Shown here: one piece after another, positions 1 to 11,688 of the stretch
How the letters are laid out: each line of letters begins with the position of its first letter
Position numbering within the stretch: position 1 is the stretch's first letter
Assembly (NCBI RefSeq): GCF_004127215.1
Contig: NZ_QEWJ01000010.1
Span: 1 to 64,000, forward strand
DNA: 64,000 bases
Source of the DNA: Streptococcus oralis
Lineage (GTDB): Bacteria; Bacillota; Bacilli; Lactobacillales; Streptococcaceae
Reading direction: 5' to 3'
Position numbers and translations under genes: made by a program
Notes under the pieces: model-generated
Told to the model about the DNA's origin: nothing
Databases searched by the model: none
Seen by the model: the letters and a program-made list of their open reading frames with translations, nothing else

Positions 1-116
1 ATCATGTACCTAAGATTAGAATTGTTTATCCCAAACTTATTTGAAAGTTGCTCTAAGCTATATCCTTGTTTTCTAAGTTCATAGATCTGAACTTTATCCT
101 CATAACTCAATTTCAT
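1..116 (-). CDS. IS3-family transposase OrfA, N-terminal fragment at window edge
   Basis: The first 38 codons of OrfA are present, starting at the ATG at 114-116 and still open at position 1. The start [18 protein letters not shown] is identical to the copy at 55377, and the region beyond it diverges (SLEQLSNKFGIN here). OrfA of this family supplies the helix-turn-helix DNA-binding half of the transposase. Whether this copy is intact cannot be seen. Confidence 0.8.
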   Translation of the reverse strand, partial: MKLSYEDKVQIYELRKQGYSLEQLSNKFGINNSNLRYM

Positions 117-166
117 AATAAAACACCCCAAAAGTTAGATTTTTTCTGTCTAACTTTTGGGGTGCA
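1..166 (-). mobile_element. IS3-family element, 5' end only (cut by window edge)
   Basis: This is the 5' terminal part of an IS3-family (IS150-like) element that continues beyond the left edge. Its outer end reads TGCACCCC on the minus strand and stops about 30 bp after the gpmA stop codon. Just inside the end is a perfect 16-bp inverted repeat (124-139 with 149-164), the kind of hairpin that shields IS genes from outside transcription. The same end, almost base for base, starts the complete element at 55327. The two copies lie in opposite orientation. Confidence 0.85.
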
Positions 167-196
167 GTTCAGAATCCTAAGCTTTCTATTTATAGA

Positions 197-889
197 TTAT
201 TTTCCAAGATAGTATTCAGAAACCACGTTCAATTTTTCGTCGAATTCGAATACCAATGGTGGGAAGTTAGGGATTTCCACGTCCATAATTTCGTCGTCTG
301 ACAAGCGTTTGATGTGCTTTACAAGGGCACGGATTGAGTTACCGTGAGCTCCTACGAATACGTTTTTACCATCTTTAAGTGCTGGAGCGATTTTGTCTTC
401 CCAGAATGGAAGGGCACGTTCCAAAGTCACTTTCAAGTTTTCAGCATCTGGGATAACTGAGTCGTCAAGTGAAGCGTAACGACGGTCAGTGTGAGCTGAG
501 TGCTCATCATCACGGTCCATGTTTGGAGGCAATACATCGTATGAACGACGCCAGATGTGAACTTGCTCATCACCAAATTGTTCAGCAGCTTCAGCCTTGT
601 TTTTACCAGTCAAACCACCGTAGTGACGTTCGTTCAAGCGCCATGATTTTTCAACTGGAACCCACAATTGGTCAGCAGCTTCAAGAGCCAAATTTGTTGT
701 TTTGATCGCACGTTTCAATACTGAAGTGTAAGCTTGGTCAAATTCGATACCAGCTTCTTTGATCAATTTACCAGCGTCAATCGCTTGTTGTGTACCTTTT
801 TCAGACAAATCAACATCAGCCCAACCAGTGAAAAGGTTAGCTTTGTTCCATTCAGACTCACCGTGGCGAGCAAAAACCAATTTTACCAT
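197..889 (-). CDS. gpmA: 2,3-bisphosphoglycerate-dependent phosphoglycerate mutase
   Basis: Interconverts 3- and 2-phosphoglycerate in glycolysis, in the cytosol. The 230-residue protein has the usual length of the dPGM family. It starts with the phosphohistidine motif in [10 protein letters not shown] (His near residue 9), has the [12 protein letters not shown] substrate loop near residue 90, and the second catalytic His in [13 protein letters not shown] near residue 182. The ATG at 889 follows a GGAG ribosome site. The gene is monocistronic here: upstream (890-1023) is a short AT-rich promoter region, and downstream an IS3 element begins about 30 bp past the stop. Confidence 0.97.
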   Translation of the reverse strand: MVKLVFARHGESEWNKANLFTGWADVDLSEKGTQQAIDAGKLIKEAGIEFDQAYTSVLKRAIKTTNLALEAADQLWVPVEKSWRLNERHYGGLTGKNKAEAAEQFGDEQVHIWRRSYDVLPPNMDRDDEHSAHTDRRYASLDDSVIPDAENLKVTLERALPFWEDKIAPALKDGKNVFVGAHGNSIRALVKHIKRLSDDEIMDVEIPNFPPLVFEFDEKLNVVSEYYLGK

Positions 890-1023
890 TAGATGGATTC
901 TCCTTTAATTTTTCGAGGTTGCCCTCGTTTATCTATTCTATTTTACACAATTTTTCACAAAAAAGCTAGTTAAAATCAACGAAAAAGAGAAGGGCTCTCT
1001 GACTCTTCCCCCTAAAATATCTC

Positions 1024-1392
1024 TTATCCTTCAATTTTGAACTGTTTCAAACTTGACAGGTACAAAGCTCCTCCGATGACAAGGACGATTCCACCAATCC
1101 ATCCAAGCAAAGGAATCAAGCCAACTACAGATCCAACAATAAATAGAATGGATGGCGCTAATGAAATACGATTATCGTCCTTATAATAGACAAGCGAGAG
1201 GATTCCAAGAATAAGGGTTGCAATTTTCACTAAAGAAAACACAATGAAAATAACGCCTAATACAAATCCTACAACATCTTCATCTCGAGAAATAGTTATA
1301 AGAACAAGCATAAAAATAGGTGATAAAGCTAAAAAAGCTCCTGCAATAACACCAATAAAGCCATCTACTTGCGCTAGTGTTTTTGTCTTCAT
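1024..1392 (-). CDS. Small four-helix membrane protein, function unknown
   Basis: The 122-residue protein is mostly hydrophobic. Four membrane segments can be seen, at about residues 10-32, 41-66, 78-94 and 97-112, with short charged loops (SRDED, YYKDDNR). It has no signal peptide or catalytic motif that I recognise. The start is the ATG after AGGAGATATTT. It lies between gpmA and ileS, both on the same strand. Its upstream region contains TATAAT (RC of 1427-1432 area), so it probably has its own promoter. The function is not known to me. Confidence 0.75.
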   Translation of the reverse strand: MKTKTLAQVDGFIGVIAGAFLALSPIFMLVLITISRDEDVVGFVLGVIFIVFSLVKIATLILGILSLVYYKDDNRISLAPSILFIVGSVVGLIPLLGWIGGIVLVIGGALYLSSLKQFKIEG

Positions 1393-1455
1393 AAATATCT
1401 CCTTTTATGTTAATAAGGTATATTATACCATATTTTTACCAAAGTTTTTTATTTT

Positions 1456-1484
1456 TTAAAAAAATACAGGAGAACCTCCTGTAT
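1456..1484 (-). terminator. Rho-independent terminator of ileS
   Basis: ACAGGAG and CTCCTGT pair around an AAC loop (1464-1484) just past the ileS stop. On the minus strand the stem is followed by a run of seven T (A-run at 1456-1463). Confidence 0.85.
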
Positions 1485-1494
1485 TTTTGGTAAA

Positions 1495-4287
1495 TTATTT
1501 CGCTTCAAATCCTTCGGCAACTGCATCCGCAAAGTTTTCTTCTACGATGCTTGCACAGTGGTCACAGATGACTGCGTGGTAGCCACGTTCTGCCGTTGTT
1601 GGATCGATACGACGGCAACGGTCACAAACCTCACCAGCCGCACGGTCAACTGTGAAAGCCACATCCTCAAAGTTAACTGCACTCTCTGGAGCTGCACCTT
1701 CTGCGATGGTTAATTCTGACACGATCAAAAGTTGGGCTACATTGCTGTTTACTGCTTCGAGCAAAGTTTTCACCACTTCATTTGGATAGACCGTCAAATG
1801 TGCTTCGAGTGATTTACCGATTACTTTTGCATTACGAGCTTCTTCTAAGGCTTTTTGAGCTTGTCCACGGAAGTCCATGAAGGCAGCCCATGTATCCAAG
1901 ATTTCTTCTTGGTTCGCAAAAGTTTCCGCTTCTGGTAATTCTGACAATTGAACGAAGTCTTCAGCTTCAAACTCAAGATATGACCAGATTTCTTCCGCTG
2001 TGTGAGGAAGGATTGGTGTCAAGAGTTTCGTGATTTTCACAAGGATGTCATAAAAGACAGTCTGCATTTGACGACGTTCCAGTGATTTAGCACCCTCGAT
2101 GTAGACAACATCTTTGGCGAAGTCAAGGTAGAAGGCTGACAGATCAACGTTGATAAAGTTCACCAAGGCCTTGTAGATTGTCAAGAATTCAAAGTCCGCA
2201 TAAGCATCACGAATAGTCTTGACAAGTTGGTTAAAGCGGATAGTCATGTATTTATCAACTGAACGTAGTTCTTCATAAGCCACAGCATCCACCGCTGGAT
2301 TAAAGTCAGAGGTATTGGCAATCAAGAAACGAAGGGTGTTACGAATCTTACGGTACGTTTCAGAGACTTGGCTCAAGATGTCCATAGAGATACGCACGTC
2401 GTTGCTTGAGTCTACACTGGTTACCCAGAGACGCAAGATTTCCGCACCAAATTGTTTTTCAACATCGCTTGGCGCAATGGTATTTCCAAGAGATTTAGAC
2501 ATCTTCTCACCTTTACCGTCAAGGGCAAAACCTTGTGACAAGATTTGTTTGTAAGGAGCCACGCCATGGTTGGCAACAGATGTGATAAGAGATGAGTTGA
2601 ACCAACCACGGTACTGGTCAGAACCTTCCAGATAGAGGTCAGCTGGATATTTGAGTTCTGGACGGTTTACTACAACTCCATTCCATGAAGAACCTGAGTC
2701 AAACCATACGTCCATGATATCTGTTTCTTTCTTGAATTCGCCATTTGGTGAACCTGGATGGGTAAATCCTTCTGGCAAGAGGTCTTTAGCATCACGTTCC
2801 CACCATACAATAGAACCGTGCTCTTCAAAGAGTTGAGCCACATGCTCGATAGTTTCAGCTGTCATAATTGGTGTTCCGTCTTCAGCGTAGAAGATAGGAA
2901 GAGGAACTCCCCAAGCACGTTGACGAGAGATAACCCAGTCACCACGGTCACGGATCATGTTGTAAAGACGCACTTTACCCCATTCTGAATGGAACTTCAC
3001 TTTTTCAATTTCATCCAAGATTTCTTGGCGGAATTTTGATACAGAAGCAAACCATTGTGGCACTGCACGCCAGATGATTGGTTTCTTGGTACGCCAGTCA
3101 AATGGATATGAGTGAGAGATTTCTTCTTGAGCAAGGAGAAGATTACCAAGTTTTTCGATAACAGTTGGAACTACCTTGTCATAGAATTGACCCGCAAAAT
3201 CAGGACCAGCATTTTCCATCATGATCCCGCGTTCATTAACCGTTACTGCAACTTCAAGACCATTGGCAACACCGACATTGTAGTCGTCCTCACCAAAACC
3301 AGGGGCTGTATGGACGATACCAGTACCTGAGTCAGTCGTAACGTGGTCACCAAGGATTACCAGCTCATCTATAGCTGTATCCCACGGATGCTTTGTCACA
3401 ATGTGGTTCAATTCTTGACCACGATAAGTCGCCAAAACTTGAACATCAGCCCAGCTAAATTTCTCAGACAGGGTGTTCAACAATTCTGCAGCAACTACAA
3501 ACTTACGAGCTTCACCAGCAGGTTGTACCAATACATAATCAATATCCGCTCCAACTGTCAAACCACGAGAAGCAGTGATGGTGAATGGAGTTGTTGTCCA
3601 AACAACGATGTAGGTATCTGTATCTAGCACACCTTTTCCGTCTTTGACGCGGTTAGCATAGTAAAGGGAAGTTGAAAGTAAGTCATGATATTCAATTTCC
3701 GCTTCGGCAAGGGCTGACTCAGATGACCATGACCAGTAAACTGGCTTGGCACCACGGTAGATATAGCCTTTCTTAGCCATTTCACCAAAGACACGGATTT
3801 GAGCCGCTTCATAGTCTGGAGTCAAGGTCACATAAGGATTTTCCCAGTCACCAGAAACACCTAAACGTTTAAAGTCTTCCCGTTGCTTATCTACTTGAGA
3901 AAGAGCATAGTCACGGCAAAGTTTCAAGTACTCAACCAAGTCCATTTCTTTGCGTTTGACACCTTGTTTCGCCAAAACTTGTTCGATTGGCAGACCATGT
4001 GTATCCCAACCTGGAATATAAGGCGCATAAAAACCTGACATAGACTTAGAACGAACAATAATATCTTTGGAAATCTTGTTCATGGCATGTCCAACATGGA
4101 TATTTCCATTTGCATATGGAGGTCCATCATGCAAGGTGAAATGTGGTTTCCCTTGGTTCAATTCTTGACGACGTTGGTAAAGTTTTGCTTCGTCCCACTC
4201 TTTTTGCCATAGTGGCTCTTTAGTAGGAAGTCCAGCACGCATAGGAAAGTCTGTTTTTCCTAGATTGAGAGTTTCTTTAAGTTTCAT
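1495..4287 (-). CDS. ileS: Isoleucyl-tRNA synthetase
   Basis: Charges tRNA-Ile with isoleucine. The 930-residue length is normal for bacterial IleS. Class I signatures are visible: the HIGH-type motif in [12 protein letters not shown] near residue 60 and [10 protein letters not shown] near residue 595. Between them lies the CP1 editing region, and the C-terminus carries a four-Cys zinc site (CDRC ... CDHC) near residues 888-911. It starts at the ATG at 4287, after AAGGAG. It is preceded by a T-box leader, so expression should respond to uncharged tRNA-Ile. It follows divIVA, as in other streptococci. Confidence 0.98.
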   Translation of the reverse strand: MKLKETLNLGKTDFPMRAGLPTKEPLWQKEWDEAKLYQRRQELNQGKPHFTLHDGPPYANGNIHVGHAMNKISKDIIVRSKSMSGFYAPYIPGWDTHGLPIEQVLAKQGVKRKEMDLVEYLKLCRDYALSQVDKQREDFKRLGVSGDWENPYVTLTPDYEAAQIRVFGEMAKKGYIYRGAKPVYWSWSSESALAEAEIEYHDLLSTSLYYANRVKDGKGVLDTDTYIVVWTTTPFTITASRGLTVGADIDYVLVQPAGEARKFVVAAELLNTLSEKFSWADVQVLATYRGQELNHIVTKHPWDTAIDELVILGDHVTTDSGTGIVHTAPGFGEDDYNVGVANGLEVAVTVNERGIMMENAGPDFAGQFYDKVVPTVIEKLGNLLLAQEEISHSYPFDWRTKKPIIWRAVPQWFASVSKFRQEILDEIEKVKFHSEWGKVRLYNMIRDRGDWVISRQRAWGVPLPIFYAEDGTPIMTAETIEHVAQLFEEHGSIVWWERDAKDLLPEGFTHPGSPNGEFKKETDIMDVWFDSGSSWNGVVVNRPELKYPADLYLEGSDQYRGWFNSSLITSVANHGVAPYKQILSQGFALDGKGEKMSKSLGNTIAPSDVEKQFGAEILRLWVTSVDSSNDVRISMDILSQVSETYRKIRNTLRFLIANTSDFNPAVDAVAYEELRSVDKYMTIRFNQLVKTIRDAYADFEFLTIYKALVNFINVDLSAFYLDFAKDVVYIEGAKSLERRQMQTVFYDILVKITKLLTPILPHTAEEIWSYLEFEAEDFVQLSELPEAETFANQEEILDTWAAFMDFRGQAQKALEEARNAKVIGKSLEAHLTVYPNEVVKTLLEAVNSNVAQLLIVSELTIAEGAAPESAVNFEDVAFTVDRAAGEVCDRCRRIDPTTAERGYHAVICDHCASIVEENFADAVAEGFEAK

Positions 4288-4317
4288 TGTTACTCCTTTA
4301 ATTTAAATTGACAAAAT

Positions 4318-4356
4318 AAAAACCACGATTCGCTAAAAAGGACGAAAATCGTGGTA
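4318..4356 (-). terminator. T-box terminator hairpin
   Basis: On the minus strand CCACGATT pairs with AATCGTGG, and the stem is followed by TTTTTATTTT. The 5' arm overlaps the T-box core, as expected for the mutually exclusive antiterminator fold. Confidence 0.85.
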
Positions 4357-4535
4357 CCACCTTTGTTCGAAAAAAGACCTAGTCTCTTTTCCTCTTTTCC
4401 CGTAACGTGGGAAACGTCAAATCTTACTTTCTTCAGATTTGATACAGAGAGAGGATAATCTAACCACTAGGGATTGCAGGACTCACACCATCTCCCGCTC
4501 GCTGAAAATATAGTTAGTTAGATCTTGTTCTCACA
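4318..4535 (-). promoter_or_regulatory. T-box leader of ileS
   Basis: The segment between divIVA and ileS, read on the minus strand, contains the T-box core AGGTGGTACCACG (RC of 4349-4361) followed by a terminator stem. Upstream it has a long stem I region with an ATC triplet (RC near 4455) that could be the isoleucine specifier. T-boxes upstream of aminoacyl-tRNA synthetase genes bind uncharged cognate tRNA and switch from terminator to antiterminator. The exact specifier position was judged by eye. Confidence 0.88.
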
Positions 4536-4543
4536 TTTTAAAC

Positions 4544-5350
4544 TTATAAAATCGAAATAGATTCTTTTTTTGATTTTTTTTCTTTAGAATTTGACTTGGC
4601 TTCAACAATTGCCTCTATAGAGTCTTCTATAGAAGATGTGCTAACATCCACATCCTCTTTTTGTTCTTCCTCTAATCCAGCTAATTCTTTACTGCTCGCT
4701 TCAATACGAGCTTGCAATTCCGCCATTTCCTCAGGAGAAAATTGACGTGTCACATCAATTGGGTCTTCTTCAGGTTGAGAAGGAAGCTTTTCGCCTAAAA
4801 CTTCGCTCACAACTTCTTTGAAAGCTTCATCACTTGTTTGAAGGTAAGTTGCCGTAGGCTTCAAAATATCTTCCCAATCCGGTGATTCAACAATTGCCAA
4901 CTGACTTTCAATTGTTGATTTGAGACGTTGATGGAAGACACGACTCTTGTTTTTCAATTCTTCTGTCTCTACAGCTACTTTTTTAGCATTATCTGCTGCT
5001 TGGCGTAAAATTTCATTAGCTCTATACTTAGCCTCATCTAAAAGACGCTCTGCATCTTGTTCAGCTTGTTTAATAATGTTATTTGAACGTTCCTGAGCTG
5101 CCTGTTTCACCCTTTCAGCTGTATCTTGAGCAATCAAAACAGATTGACTCAAAGAATTTTTCATCTCATCAAAGTAAGATAAGCGTTCTTCTAAACTTTT
5201 AATCTGTCTTTCCTTATCATGATTGCTACGAACTAACTCCTCATAATCACGTACAACAATATCAAGGAATTCATTAACTTCTTCTGGATCTAAACCTCTA
5301 AATTTTGTACCAAAGGTTTTATCTTTAATTTCTAACGATGTAATTGGCAT
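4544..5350 (-). CDS. divIVA: Cell division protein DivIVA
   Basis: Membrane-curvature and septum/pole organiser of Gram-positive cells. The N-terminal lipid-binding domain is clear (MPITSLEIKD, FRGLDPEEVNEFLD). It is followed by a long coiled coil from about residue 35 to 165 and an acidic, then lysine-rich, tail. The product is 268 residues, close to the pneumococcal protein. I chose the ATG at 5350, preceded by GTGAGGAAA. A GTG 12 bp upstream is part of that ribosome site. A shorter paralogue lies immediately upstream and ends 16 bp before this start. Confidence 0.95.
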   Translation of the reverse strand: MPITSLEIKDKTFGTKFRGLDPEEVNEFLDIVVRDYEELVRSNHDKERQIKSLEERLSYFDEMKNSLSQSVLIAQDTAERVKQAAQERSNNIIKQAEQDAERLLDEAKYRANEILRQAADNAKKVAVETEELKNKSRVFHQRLKSTIESQLAIVESPDWEDILKPTATYLQTSDEAFKEVVSEVLGEKLPSQPEEDPIDVTRQFSPEEMAELQARIEASSKELAGLEEEQKEDVDVSTSSIEDSIEAIVEAKSNSKEKKSKKESISIL

Positions 5351-5366
5351 ACTTTTCCTCACTTAC

Positions 5367-5627
5367 TTAATAAAAAATAGAATCATTCATTGCCTCTGGT
5401 TCTTGCTCTTGGTTGTTTGTTACTGTTCTCTTAGGAATATCATTCGTATAATAGGAAAGACGTTCTTCTAGTTTTTTGATATAGAGTTCAGTTTCATCCT
5501 TGTAGCGGATTAATTCTTCATAGTCAAAATAAATCTTGTCTAAAAATTCGTCCACTTCTTCCTTATTATAACCTCTGAATTTAATCGAGAAAGCTTTATC
5601 AATAATTTCTTGTGGTCTAATCGACAT
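5367..5627 (-). CDS. Short DivIVA/GpsB-family N-domain protein (paralogue next to divIVA)
   Basis: The 86-residue protein is a DivIVA N-terminal domain with almost nothing after it. Residues 1-60 (EIIDKAFSIKFRGYNKEEVD, then EFLDKIYFDYEELI and KKLEERLSYY) align without gaps to DivIVA residues 1-60, about half identical by eye. The last 25 residues are polar (EQEPEAMNDSIFY) and there is no long coiled coil. The RGYN loop also recalls GpsB. It has its own ribosome site, GTGAGGAAC, before the ATG at 5627. The bases around its start and around the divIVA start share TATTAAGTAAGTGAGGAA, so it probably arose by tandem duplication of the 5' part of divIVA. I do not recall it at this position in S. 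pneumoniae. The frame is intact. Confidence 0.8.
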   Translation of the reverse strand: MSIRPQEIIDKAFSIKFRGYNKEEVDEFLDKIYFDYEELIRYKDETELYIKKLEERLSYYTNDIPKRTVTNNQEQEPEAMNDSIFY

Positions 5628-5635
5628 ATTGTTCC

Positions 5636-6427
5636 TCACTTACTTAATAGTAACTGCACTGTTAATTTTATCTTATCTTTTTTTGTCTGGCCATTATTCT
5701 TGATAACTGTCAGACGACCAAACTTCCTCACACTAATCAAATCCCCAACTGCAACCTGGTAGTCACTTTTTTCAACCAGATGATAGTTTACCTGGACAGA
5801 TTTTTTTTCTATAAGCTGACTAGCTTGCTTTCTAGATAATTTCAAAGCACTTGATAAGAGGGCATCCAGTCGAAAGCTTGAAATCAGAATCTCTTGTTCT
5901 TTATAATTGATTTCAGAATTTATTCTATCGATGAGAGGACTCTCCTCTAGCGATACAGGAAGTCTGCCAATCTTTTTTATCCCATCCTGAAAAAGGGGAA
6001 TAAAGTCACGATTGACAAAAATCTGTGCTCTCTTTTCATCTACTAAGATATCACCAAAAAGTTTACGATCAATTCCCAGTCTATTGATAATTGTTCCCAA
6101 AATTTTTGCGTGAGACAACTGTTCAAACTTACTCGGATAAGAAATAGTCAATAAGGCTATCTCAAAATCTGCTATCTCAGGTTTAAAATAGTCTGGATAC
6201 AAGAGGACACGAACATATTCTGTTTGGACAAATTGTCCACTACTCATACAATTTAAACTATATGTTCCAGTCAAAACATGAAGTATCCACTCCTGATGCG
6301 GATTAATAAAGGGAGTGAGAAAAGGAGCATAAGTATCTTCCACTCTCTTGATCCACTCCAACCCCTTATCAATAAAGGGAATATCGTCCTGTGAAAAATG
6401 CTGATAAAAAACTTGGTCTTCTGTCAT
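5636..6427 (-). CDS. ylmH: YlmH, S4-domain RNA-binding protein of the division cluster
   Basis: The 263-residue protein has a C-terminal S4 RNA-binding domain (LDALLSSALKLSRKQASQLI, then VQVNYHLVEK and the GDLISVRKFGR loop, about residues 180-245). Family members associate with ribosomes, and B. subtilis YlmH (RqcP2) takes part in rescue of stalled 50S subunits. The ATG at 6427 overlaps the ylmG stop by 4 bp, which indicates translational coupling. A longer reading to 6490 would overlap ylmG heavily and was rejected. Confidence 0.92.
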   Translation of the reverse strand: MTEDQVFYQHFSQDDIPFIDKGLEWIKRVEDTYAPFLTPFINPHQEWILHVLTGTYSLNCMSSGQFVQTEYVRVLLYPDYFKPEIADFEIALLTISYPSKFEQLSHAKILGTIINRLGIDRKLFGDILVDEKRAQIFVNRDFIPLFQDGIKKIGRLPVSLEESPLIDRINSEINYKEQEILISSFRLDALLSSALKLSRKQASQLIEKKSVQVNYHLVEKSDYQVAVGDLISVRKFGRLTVIKNNGQTKKDKIKLTVQLLLSK

Positions 6428-6684
6428 AGAAAAAGTACTAACCGTGTTAGGATAGTTCCTATAAATTGAATCAGAACAAGAGCCACCCATACAGTAAAAT
6501 CAAGACCACCAAATTGTAAATTTAATTTACGAAGTGGCTCAATAACTGGACGAACAAGACTAATGATTAAACGACCTAGGGAACTATCGTAGGCATTAGG
6601 AAACCAAGAAAGTAAAGCAAAAGCTAGTAGAATGAAGGAATAGATATTCACAGCATTCTGGATTAAGCGGATTAAAAAAATCAT
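6424..6684 (-). CDS. ylmG: YggT-family membrane protein YlmG
   Basis: The 86-residue protein has two membrane helices (about 4-27 and 62-84) around a short loop, the standard YggT architecture: LLAFALLSWFPNAYDSS and an RPVIEPLRK motif. The family is found in dcw-type clusters between sepF and ylmH and has been linked to membrane or division organisation, but the molecular role is unclear. It overlaps ylmH at its stop and shares one base with the sepF stop. Confidence 0.9.
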   Translation of the reverse strand: MIFLIRLIQNAVNIYSFILLAFALLSWFPNAYDSSLGRLIISLVRPVIEPLRKLNLQFGGLDFTVWVALVLIQFIGTILTRLVLFL

Positions 6685-7217
6685 TATCTTGCTCTATTTC
6701 GCTTGATATCAAAACCAAATTCAGCATTTTGAGAATCATCTGGCAATTTAATATCTTCGATATTTACGACGACATTGACAGGTGTCAACAAATACATCGT
6801 ACTCGCAACCTTTTTCATATTACCCGCTAAAACGTGACGGGCACCGTCAAGGTAGTCTAAGCAACGACGTGCTTGAACTTCTGTCATATACTGAAAATCA
6901 ATCAAAATGCTTTCATTTCCAGTCAATAAGTCTACAATGACTGTTGCATCCTCATACTTTCTAGGATAACGAACATCAATGATTACTTTTCCGTCTTTAC
7001 GGTGATTTTGCATGGCTAGTTCCTTTTGGCGTTCATGCAAGCGAGTGATATTGGCATCTTTTGATGTGCTTGCTTGGGGTTGTACTGGCAATTCCTTGGA
7101 AGTTGAAATTGGTGAAGCAACTACTTCCTCTTGTTGAGATTCATAGTAAGGTGTTGTTTCTTCTCCATCTTCTGTAAAATAATCTATAAATTTATCAAAT
7201 TTATCTTTTAAAGACAT
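6684..7217 (-). CDS. sepF: SepF, FtsZ-anchoring division protein
   Basis: Membrane-tethering protein that bundles FtsZ filaments. It has an N-terminal amphipathic segment ([14 protein letters not shown]), an acidic linker of about 70 residues, and the C-terminal SepF domain ([20 protein letters not shown], then [12 protein letters not shown] and [12 protein letters not shown]). The length of 177 residues is normal. It starts at the ATG at 7217 after AGGAGAG. Its place between ylmE and ylmG is the common Firmicute order. Confidence 0.95.
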   Translation of the reverse strand: MSLKDKFDKFIDYFTEDGEETTPYYESQQEEVVASPISTSKELPVQPQASTSKDANITRLHERQKELAMQNHRKDGKVIIDVRYPRKYEDATVIVDLLTGNESILIDFQYMTEVQARRCLDYLDGARHVLAGNMKKVASTMYLLTPVNVVVNIEDIKLPDDSQNAEFGFDIKRNRAR

Positions 7218-7226
7218 GAGTCTCTC

Positions 7227-7898
7227 CTATTTAAAAAAAGCTGTACCAATTCGAACAAAAGTCGAGCCGAACTGAATCGCCTCTTCATAATCGCGACTCA
7301 TTCCCATACTCAACTCTGTCATAGGCATGTTGGGGATTTGTTTTTCTCTAATTTCTGCTTGCAGTTCTTGCGTTTTTTTGAAAATCGTTCTCAATTCATC
7401 AGTATCTGCCTCAAAAGGAGCCATTGTCATTAGACCAACATATTCAATTTGATCTAACTGAGCTAAGTCCGCCAACTGCTCCAGCAAGGCTTCTTTGGAA
7501 AAACCGTGTTTGGATTCCTCACCAGAAATATTGACCTGTAGGAAACACTTGATAACATGATCCGTTCTTTTTTGAATTTCCTGAGCAAGCTTTAGAGAAT
7601 CTAGAGCATGGAAATAGTCAACAAAAGAGATGACATCCTTCACCTTACGTCTCTGGAGCGTTCCGATCAAATGCCAGGTAACAGGTCGATCTTTCAGAGC
7701 CTGATATTTTTCTAAAAATTTATCAACACGATTTTCACCAATATGATGAACACCAAGCGGAAGCAATGCTTCCGCCGTTTCTACATCTACATATTTTGTT
7801 ACAGCAATCACTGAAACTGAATCCAAATCACGATTTGCTTTTTGACTAGCCTCCGCAATCTGCTGAAAAATTAATTCCGTATTGTTTTTTAAATTCAT
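7227..7898 (-). CDS. ylmE: YggS-family pyridoxal phosphate homeostasis protein
   Basis: A PLP-binding protein of the YggS/PROSC family, a single barrel with no known catalytic activity, that keeps free PLP in balance. The PLP lysine lies in VIAVTKYVD near residue 35, followed by the HHIGENRVDKF motif, WHLIGTLQRRK, and the C-terminal LSMGMSRDYEEAI phosphate loop. Its 223 residues are typical. It sits 3 bp from the ftsZ stop and 9 bp before sepF. Confidence 0.95.
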   Translation of the reverse strand: MNLKNNTELIFQQIAEASQKANRDLDSVSVIAVTKYVDVETAEALLPLGVHHIGENRVDKFLEKYQALKDRPVTWHLIGTLQRRKVKDVISFVDYFHALDSLKLAQEIQKRTDHVIKCFLQVNISGEESKHGFSKEALLEQLADLAQLDQIEYVGLMTMAPFEADTDELRTIFKKTQELQAEIREKQIPNMPMTELSMGMSRDYEEAIQFGSTFVRIGTAFFK

Positions 7899-7901
7899 TT
7901 C

Positions 7902-10551
<2,650 letters not shown>

Positions 10552-10630
10552 TACATTGCGTCCTCTCTGTCTTCCAAGTTTCTCACTTCTATTTTTAATA
10601 ACTATGTTTGGGCATAGCTATTCACAGAAT

Positions 10631-10636
10631 ATTATA
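10631..10636 (-). promoter_or_regulatory. Extended -10 promoter of ftsA
   Basis: The minus strand reads TGTTATAAT here, about 80 bp before the ftsA start. A good -35 box is not visible, but the TG extension compensates. The rest of the interval 10552-10770 shows no gene. Confidence 0.6.
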
Positions 10637-10770
10637 ACACAAAAAATCCAATCGTGCTTAGTTTTTCATAAATTTCCTCAAGGTTTTTTGTGAAAATCGT
10701 TTTTACTATTTTCCTAGAATTCACTTCTCGACCTTACTATTATCAAGAGAGTGATTCTCTGTAGTTGATT

Positions 10771-10801
10771 AAAAAAGAGAAGACCTTCTTAGGCTTTCTC
10801 T
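10771..10801 (-). terminator. Probable terminator of the YwaF-type gene
   Basis: AGAGAA (10776-10781) pairs with TTCTCT (10796-10801), followed on the minus strand by six T. The stem includes the last codons of the gene. It is short, so confidence is moderate. Confidence 0.5.
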
Positions 10802-11493
10802 TGAATCATTTTTTCTGCTCTTTGTTGCAAAAAGACCTCTAGCACTTTTGCAGTCAAGCTGATAGCTGCTACCAACACACTGGACACGATGATGTAATTC
10901 GCCAATAGTCCATGATTCCCCACTAACGGTGGTTTATTTAAAAATCCATAATCTCCACCTACAACCAAGTTGACAACACCTATCAAGGCATTTAGAGAAA
11001 ATGTAATCACTGTCACATTTTTCAAGTTGAGCAGGGAAGCTTCATAATTCTTAAACAAGTATAGGAGCGCATTCCCCAAAAGTGCCACATGCCCGATGAT
11101 AAAGGACAGGATGGTCACATGCGGAAACGGATAAGGGTCAAAGAGTGGGTATGCCAGAGCAGCGGTTGCTCCAAAAGTTCCTAGAAGGGCAAAGTATTGC
11201 TTGTACTTGGAAGTCCCTGGAATCAAGAGCATAACAAACATGGCGATACGGCAATGATAGAAGGGCAAACTTTCTGATAGGGGCATTTGATTGCCCCAAT
11301 ACCAGCTATACAGAACAATCAGTTGAAGTGACTGAAGGATCTGAATAAAGCGCTGGTAAGCCACCTTGTCGCGGTAACGATAAGAAATATAGAAAGTAAG
11401 AGCCAGTAAACTTAACAAACCAATATACCAGTGGAGTTCAAACTGGGGCGGTTCTGATATCTGTGTAGTAAATAATTGTTCCCACAAATTCAT
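10789..11493 (-). CDS. YwaF/TIGR02206-type integral membrane protein
   Basis: The 234-residue protein has about six or seven membrane segments across its whole length. It has features I associate with the YwaF family: an early WYIGLLSLLALTFYISY helix, LPFYHCRIAMFVMLL near residue 78, the PLFDPYPFPHVTILSFIIGH region near residue 117, and NKPPLVGNHGLLANYI near residue 185. The function is unknown. The gene stands alone upstream of ftsA, with an extended -10 box at 11616-11621 and a 21-bp palindrome between promoter and start. Confidence 0.8.
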   Translation of the reverse strand: MNLWEQLFTTQISEPPQFELHWYIGLLSLLALTFYISYRYRDKVAYQRFIQILQSLQLIVLYSWYWGNQMPLSESLPFYHCRIAMFVMLLIPGTSKYKQYFALLGTFGATAALAYPLFDPYPFPHVTILSFIIGHVALLGNALLYLFKNYEASLLNLKNVTVITFSLNALIGVVNLVVGGDYGFLNKPPLVGNHGLLANYIIVSSVLVAAISLTAKVLEVFLQQRAEKMIQEKA

Positions 11494-11570
11494 ATTCTAT
11501 TCCTCGTTCATCTAGCCAGAGTAGTAGAAAGCTCACTATTCTAGCTTTTAAATTTTTTTGAAAAAGCTTG

Positions 11571-11591
11571 ATTCTATACTAAGTATAGAAT
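11571..11591. promoter_or_regulatory. 21-bp perfect palindrome downstream of a -10 box
   Basis: ATTCTATACT and AGTATAGAAT are perfect inverted repeats around one central base. The palindrome lies 25-45 bp past the extended -10 box TGATATAAT (RC of 11616-11624) and 78 bp before the YwaF-type gene. It has no T-run and looks like an operator for a dimeric repressor. Confidence 0.5.
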
Positions 11592-11688
11592 ACTTGCATC
11601 TTAAATTCGCAACCTATTATATCATTTGTGTCGCAGAAATGCACCTTACAGACACCCTTTTTTGATTTGTCAACTTCTCTAGCATAAA

